Assembly: GCA_030602935.1 (NCBI GenBank)
Contig: JAUVYU010000021.1
Coordinates: 1 to 7,975 of the forward strand
Direction: 5' to 3'
Length of the DNA stretch: 7,975 nucleotides
Source of the DNA: Candidatus Bathyarchaeota archaeon
GTDB lineage: Archaea; Thermoproteota; Bathyarchaeia; TCS64
Shown: positions 5,542 to 7,975 of the stretch, piece by piece
How positions within the stretch are numbered: position 1 is the first letter of the stretch
Layout: each line of letters opens with the position of its first letter
The notes under the pieces: generated by a model
What the model saw: the letters and a program-made list of their open reading frames with translations, nothing else
What the model was told of the DNA's origin: nothing
The model's database searches: none
Position numbers and translations under genes: made by a program

Positions 5542-6318
5542 GTGAAGGTTCACAACGGATTTAGATATGAGTTGATAGGGCGAAGGAGGCTGAACTCAAG
5601 GGACGTGCGGGAGCTCGTCTTCGAGTCCATCGGGCTGATAGACGACGCCCAGATGAAGCTTCAACTGCCCATCTGCCTCAACCTCACCGCCACAAGAAAC
5701 ATTCTCAATCGAGGGACATTCCAGACGGCTCCATTGCGCAAGGAGAGGGAGGGCAAGTATCACACCCTCTACGGCGACTTTGCCCCTCCAGCTACAATCA
5801 TCCTCGACGATGAGCTACCCTTCTGCGACAGCCCCCTCGACATGCCTGAGGTCCCCCACACCATGACCTACTACACCTCAGTGCACGAGGTCATCCACGC
5901 CGACGACTACGCGGGGGGCGACCACCTGGTCAAAGCCACAAAGGAGCACATACTTGACGACCACAAGGACAAGCTCGAGATGAGCATGGAGATCATCAGG
6001 GAGCGATCCGACGACGACTGCATCAGGACCGACGAGGAGCTCGCAGGCCTATGGGCGATCCAGTACGCGGATCTGCTCACCCACTACAGGTCCTACGTAG
6101 TCCTGAGGCATCACAGGTTCCCGAAGCTCGACTTCATCTGGAACTTTGTGCAGAACGACCTCTTCCCCCCCAGCCTGCTCACCAAGATCGAGCGGGAGAA
6201 AGGAACTCGATACATCTTCGAGACGATAATCGACAGGGTCGGAGAGTACTGCCTCATAGACGCCCTCACGGAGACCATCAACATCGGGGAGAAATCCGCC
6301 GACGTCTACACCGTCTAG
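5542..6318 (+). CDS. Uncharacterised protein with an HExxH zincin motif (putative metallopeptidase)
   Basis: A 258-residue soluble protein that I cannot assign to a named family. Its clearest feature is His115-Glu-Val-Ile-His119 in YTSVHEVIHADDY, the zinc-binding and catalytic signature of zincin metallopeptidases. A helix-like stretch from about residue 163 (TDEELAGLWAIQYADLLTHY) offers Glu165/Glu166 at a distance compatible with a third zinc ligand, as in gluzincins. Other likely conserved parts are GGDHLVKATKEHI (125-137), LRHHRFPKLD, the downstream NDLFPPSLLTKIE, and VGEYCLIDAL. There is no signal peptide or obvious membrane helix. The start is uncertain. GTG at 5542 is the longest option, with no ATG upstream before the in-frame stop at 5464; TTG at 5572 or ATG at 5653 (codon 38) are alternatives. 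HExxH can occur by chance, so peptidase activity is an inference. Neighbours (S component, ligase) do not suggest a pathway. Confidence 0.8.
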   Translation: MKVHNGFRYELIGRRRLNSRDVRELVFESIGLIDDAQMKLQLPICLNLTATRNILNRGTFQTAPLRKEREGKYHTLYGDFAPPATIILDDELPFCDSPLDMPEVPHTMTYYTSVHEVIHADDYAGGDHLVKATKEHILDDHKDKLEMSMEIIRERSDDDCIRTDEELAGLWAIQYADLLTHYRSYVVLRHHRFPKLDFIWNFVQNDLFPPSLLTKIEREKGTRYIFETIIDRVGEYCLIDALTETINIGEKSADVYTV

Positions 6319-6328
6319 AGCCTAACAA

Positions 6329-6334
6329 TTATAT
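6329..6334 (+). promoter_or_regulatory. TATA box of the DNA ligase gene
   Basis: TTATAT in the context TAACAATTATATCC lies 36 bases (first base to first base) before the ATG at 6365, with no Shine-Dalgarno site between, again indicating a leaderless or nearly leaderless mRNA. It differs from the peptidase promoter block by about one inserted base. Confidence 0.65.
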
Positions 6335-6364
6335 CCGAAATCCCCTTCTGGTTCTCTGGTACTG

Positions 6365-7975
6365 ATGCTCTACGATACTCTCGTCACAACCTACGAGAAA
6401 CTTGAGGCGACGACTAAGAGGCTGGAGATGACGGACATCCTGGCCGCTCTGCTGAAGGAGGCCAGCCCCGATGAGATCGAGCTGGTCATCTACCTCACGC
6501 AGGGGAAGATACACCCGGACTGGACCGGCGAACCGGAGATAGGGATGGCCGAGAGAATGGTCATAACGACCATAGTGAAGGCCACCGGACATGGGAAGTC
6601 CGAGGTAGAGGCCCTTCTAGCTGAAAAGGGGGACATAGGCATCGCAGCTGAGGACGCCCTCAAGAGCAAGAAGCTGGGCAGGCTCGGGGGGAAGAGGATC
6701 TCCGTCTCTGATGTCTACAGCACGCTGGACCAGATTGCCAAGGAATCGGGGACGGGGAGCGTCGGAAGGAAGATAGACCGCCTCGTGAGGCTGATGGTTA
6801 ACTCCTCCCCCCTCGGAGCCCGCTACCTGGCCAGGATGGTCGTAGGAACCCTCAGGCTCGGCGTAGGAGACATGACGATGCTGGACTCCCTCGCACTGGC
6901 CTACACGGGCTCCGCAAAGAACAGGCCCGTCCTAGAGAGGGCGTACAACCTGACGAGCGACCTGGGGTACGTGGGCAGGACTCTGGCGGACGAGGGGCTG
7001 GAGATACTGGAGAACGCCAAGATCATAGTGGGCAAGCCCATCAGGATGATGTCTGCCCAACGCCTCTCCACCTCCGAGGAGGTCATCGAGAAGCTGGGAG
7101 AATGCTCCGCGGAGTACAAGCTCGACGGGGAGAGATTCCAGATCCACAAGAAGGGGGAGCACGTAGAAATCTTCTCCCGGAGGATGGAGAACATCACCCA
7201 CATGTACCCCGACGCAGTGAAGATGATGATCGAGCACGTCAACGCGGAGGAGGCCATCGTGGAGGGCGAAGGCGTCGCCATAGACGCTGATACGGGGGAG
7301 ATGAAGCCCTTCCAGACCCTGATGCAGCGGCGGAGAAAGCACGGCATCAAGGAGATGATGGAGAAGCTCCCCGTGGCGGTCTACCTCTTCGAGTGCCTAT
7401 ACGCCGACGGGGAGGACCTCACCCTCCGACCCTACCCGGAGCGCAGAAGACGCCTCGGGGAGATCGTTGAGGAGACCGAGTGCTTCAAGCTCGTCAGGGC
7501 GAAGCCGATCTCGGAGGCCTCCGAGTTAGATGACTTCTTTGAGGAGGCCATAACGGACGGCACGGAGGGCCTGCTGGTCAAGTCCGTCGCAGACGACTCC
7601 ATCTACAGGGCCGGCGGACGCTCCTGGCTCTGGGTGAAGCTGAAGGCCAGCTACAAGAGCAAGATGGTGGACCACGTGGATCTGGTGATAGTCGGCGCTT
7701 TCTACGGGAGAGGGCGGAGAGCAGGAAAATATGGCGCCCTGCTGGGGGCGGTCTACGACCCAGAGGAGGACACGTACAGGACCATCTGCAAGGTGGGAAC
7801 CGGCTTCACGGACGAGAACCTAGCCAAGATACCTGAGATGCTCAAGGAGCATCAGCACGACGGGAAACATCCCAGGGTCGACTCCCTGATGGAGGCCGAG
7901 GTCTGGTTCAGCCCCGGGGTGGTGATGGAGGTCCTCGGGGACGAGCTCACCCTGAGCCCGATACACACAACCGCC
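6365..7975 (+). CDS. lig: ATP-dependent DNA ligase, 3' end cut off by the window
   Basis: The archaeal replicative DNA ligase, joining Okazaki fragments and repair nicks through an enzyme-AMP intermediate. 537 residues are present and the frame is open to the last base. The N-terminal DNA-binding domain (about 1-220) includes LARMVVGTLRLGVGDMTMLD. Nucleotidyltransferase motif I is EYKLDGER, with the AMP-accepting lysine Lys252 (7118-7120). Motif III is YLFECLY around Glu343, motif IV is EGLLVKS with Lys406, and motif V is WVKLK with Lys425 and Lys427. The OB-fold domain begins at VDLVIVGAFYGRGRRAGKYG. Archaeal ligases of this type have about 560-610 residues, so a few dozen, including motif VI, lie beyond the window. 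ATG 6365 gives the expected N-terminus (MLYDTLVTTYEKLE) and sits at leaderless spacing from a TATA box. It is probably its own transcription unit. Confidence 0.97.
   Translation, partial: MLYDTLVTTYEKLEATTKRLEMTDILAALLKEASPDEIELVIYLTQGKIHPDWTGEPEIGMAERMVITTIVKATGHGKSEVEALLAEKGDIGIAAEDALKSKKLGRLGGKRISVSDVYSTLDQIAKESGTGSVGRKIDRLVRLMVNSSPLGARYLARMVVGTLRLGVGDMTMLDSLALAYTGSAKNRPVLERAYNLTSDLGYVGRTLADEGLEILENAKIIVGKPIRMMSAQRLSTSEEVIEKLGECSAEYKLDGERFQIHKKGEHVEIFSRRMENITHMYPDAVKMMIEHVNAEEAIVEGEGVAIDADTGEMKPFQTLMQRRRKHGIKEMMEKLPVAVYLFECLYADGEDLTLRPYPERRRRLGEIVEETECFKLVRAKPISEASELDDFFEEAITDGTEGLLVKSVADDSIYRAGGRSWLWVKLKASYKSKMVDHVDLVIVGAFYGRGRRAGKYGALLGAVYDPEEDTYRTICKVGTGFTDENLAKIPEMLKEHQHDGKHPRVDSLMEAEVWFSPGVVMEVLGDELTLSPIHTTA

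Noticed and set aside
3473..6318. Peptidase, S component and HExxH protein as one peptide-uptake or processing system
   Set aside because: The peptidase and S component have separate TATA elements, the genes have gaps of about 70-80 bases, and none overlap. Co-orientation alone does not support a functional unit.
6901..7350. 149-codon minus-strand ORF in the ligase region
   Set aside because: It lies across ligase motif I and neighbouring conserved blocks on the plus strand; a reverse-frame artefact.

Overview
This window is archaeal chromosome. It opens inside the gene for RNA polymerase subunit Rpo3 (RpoD), overlapping ribosomal protein L18e (eL18), and closes inside a replicative-type ATP-dependent DNA ligase with archaeal motifs. 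Several genes have archaeal TATA elements (TTATAT) rather than bacterial -35/-10 boxes. Coding DNA is G+C-rich, with many AGG/AGA arginine, ATA isoleucine and GAG codons, while the gaps are A+T-rich. The two complete 4Fe-4S motifs in Rpo3 fit an anaerobic or microaerophilic archaeon, probably euryarchaeal in the broad sense. A Thermoplasmata-like lineage is my guess only; the window does not settle it.

Layout: (1) 2-1116, the 3' end of a conserved transcription/translation operon, rpo3 then rpl18e, with an ATGA overlap. The usual followers rpl13, rps9 and rpoN are not present. (2) 1229-1933, minus strand, a rhomboid intramembrane serine protease, convergent with rpl18e. (3) 1934-2184, a divergent promoter region with a perfect 6-bp palindrome near the rhomboid start. 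(4) 2185-3372, a class III (CaiB/BaiF) CoA-transferase, followed by a hairpin and T-tract terminator. (5) 3473-4798, a cytoplasmic M28 zinc aminopeptidase with a PA-like insert. (6) 4880-5470, a solitary ECF-transporter S component. (7) 5542-6318, a protein of no family I recognise, with a clear HExxH zincin motif. (8) 6365-7975, the DNA ligase, lacking its C-terminal end because the window stops.

From 2185 onward all genes lie on the plus strand, but each has its own gap and most have their own promoter element. They look like a run of separately transcribed housekeeping and metabolic genes, not one operon. The M28 peptidase and ligase share a near-identical promoter block (TAACA, then TTATATCC) about 35 bp before their ATG, suggesting leaderless mRNAs. 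The CoA-transferase has a leader with a Shine-Dalgarno sequence.

No CRISPR array, insertion sequence, tRNA, rRNA or obvious defence or mobile system is visible. The least explained item is the HExxH protein at 5542-6318. The rest are recognisable families with small regulatory or structural oddities.
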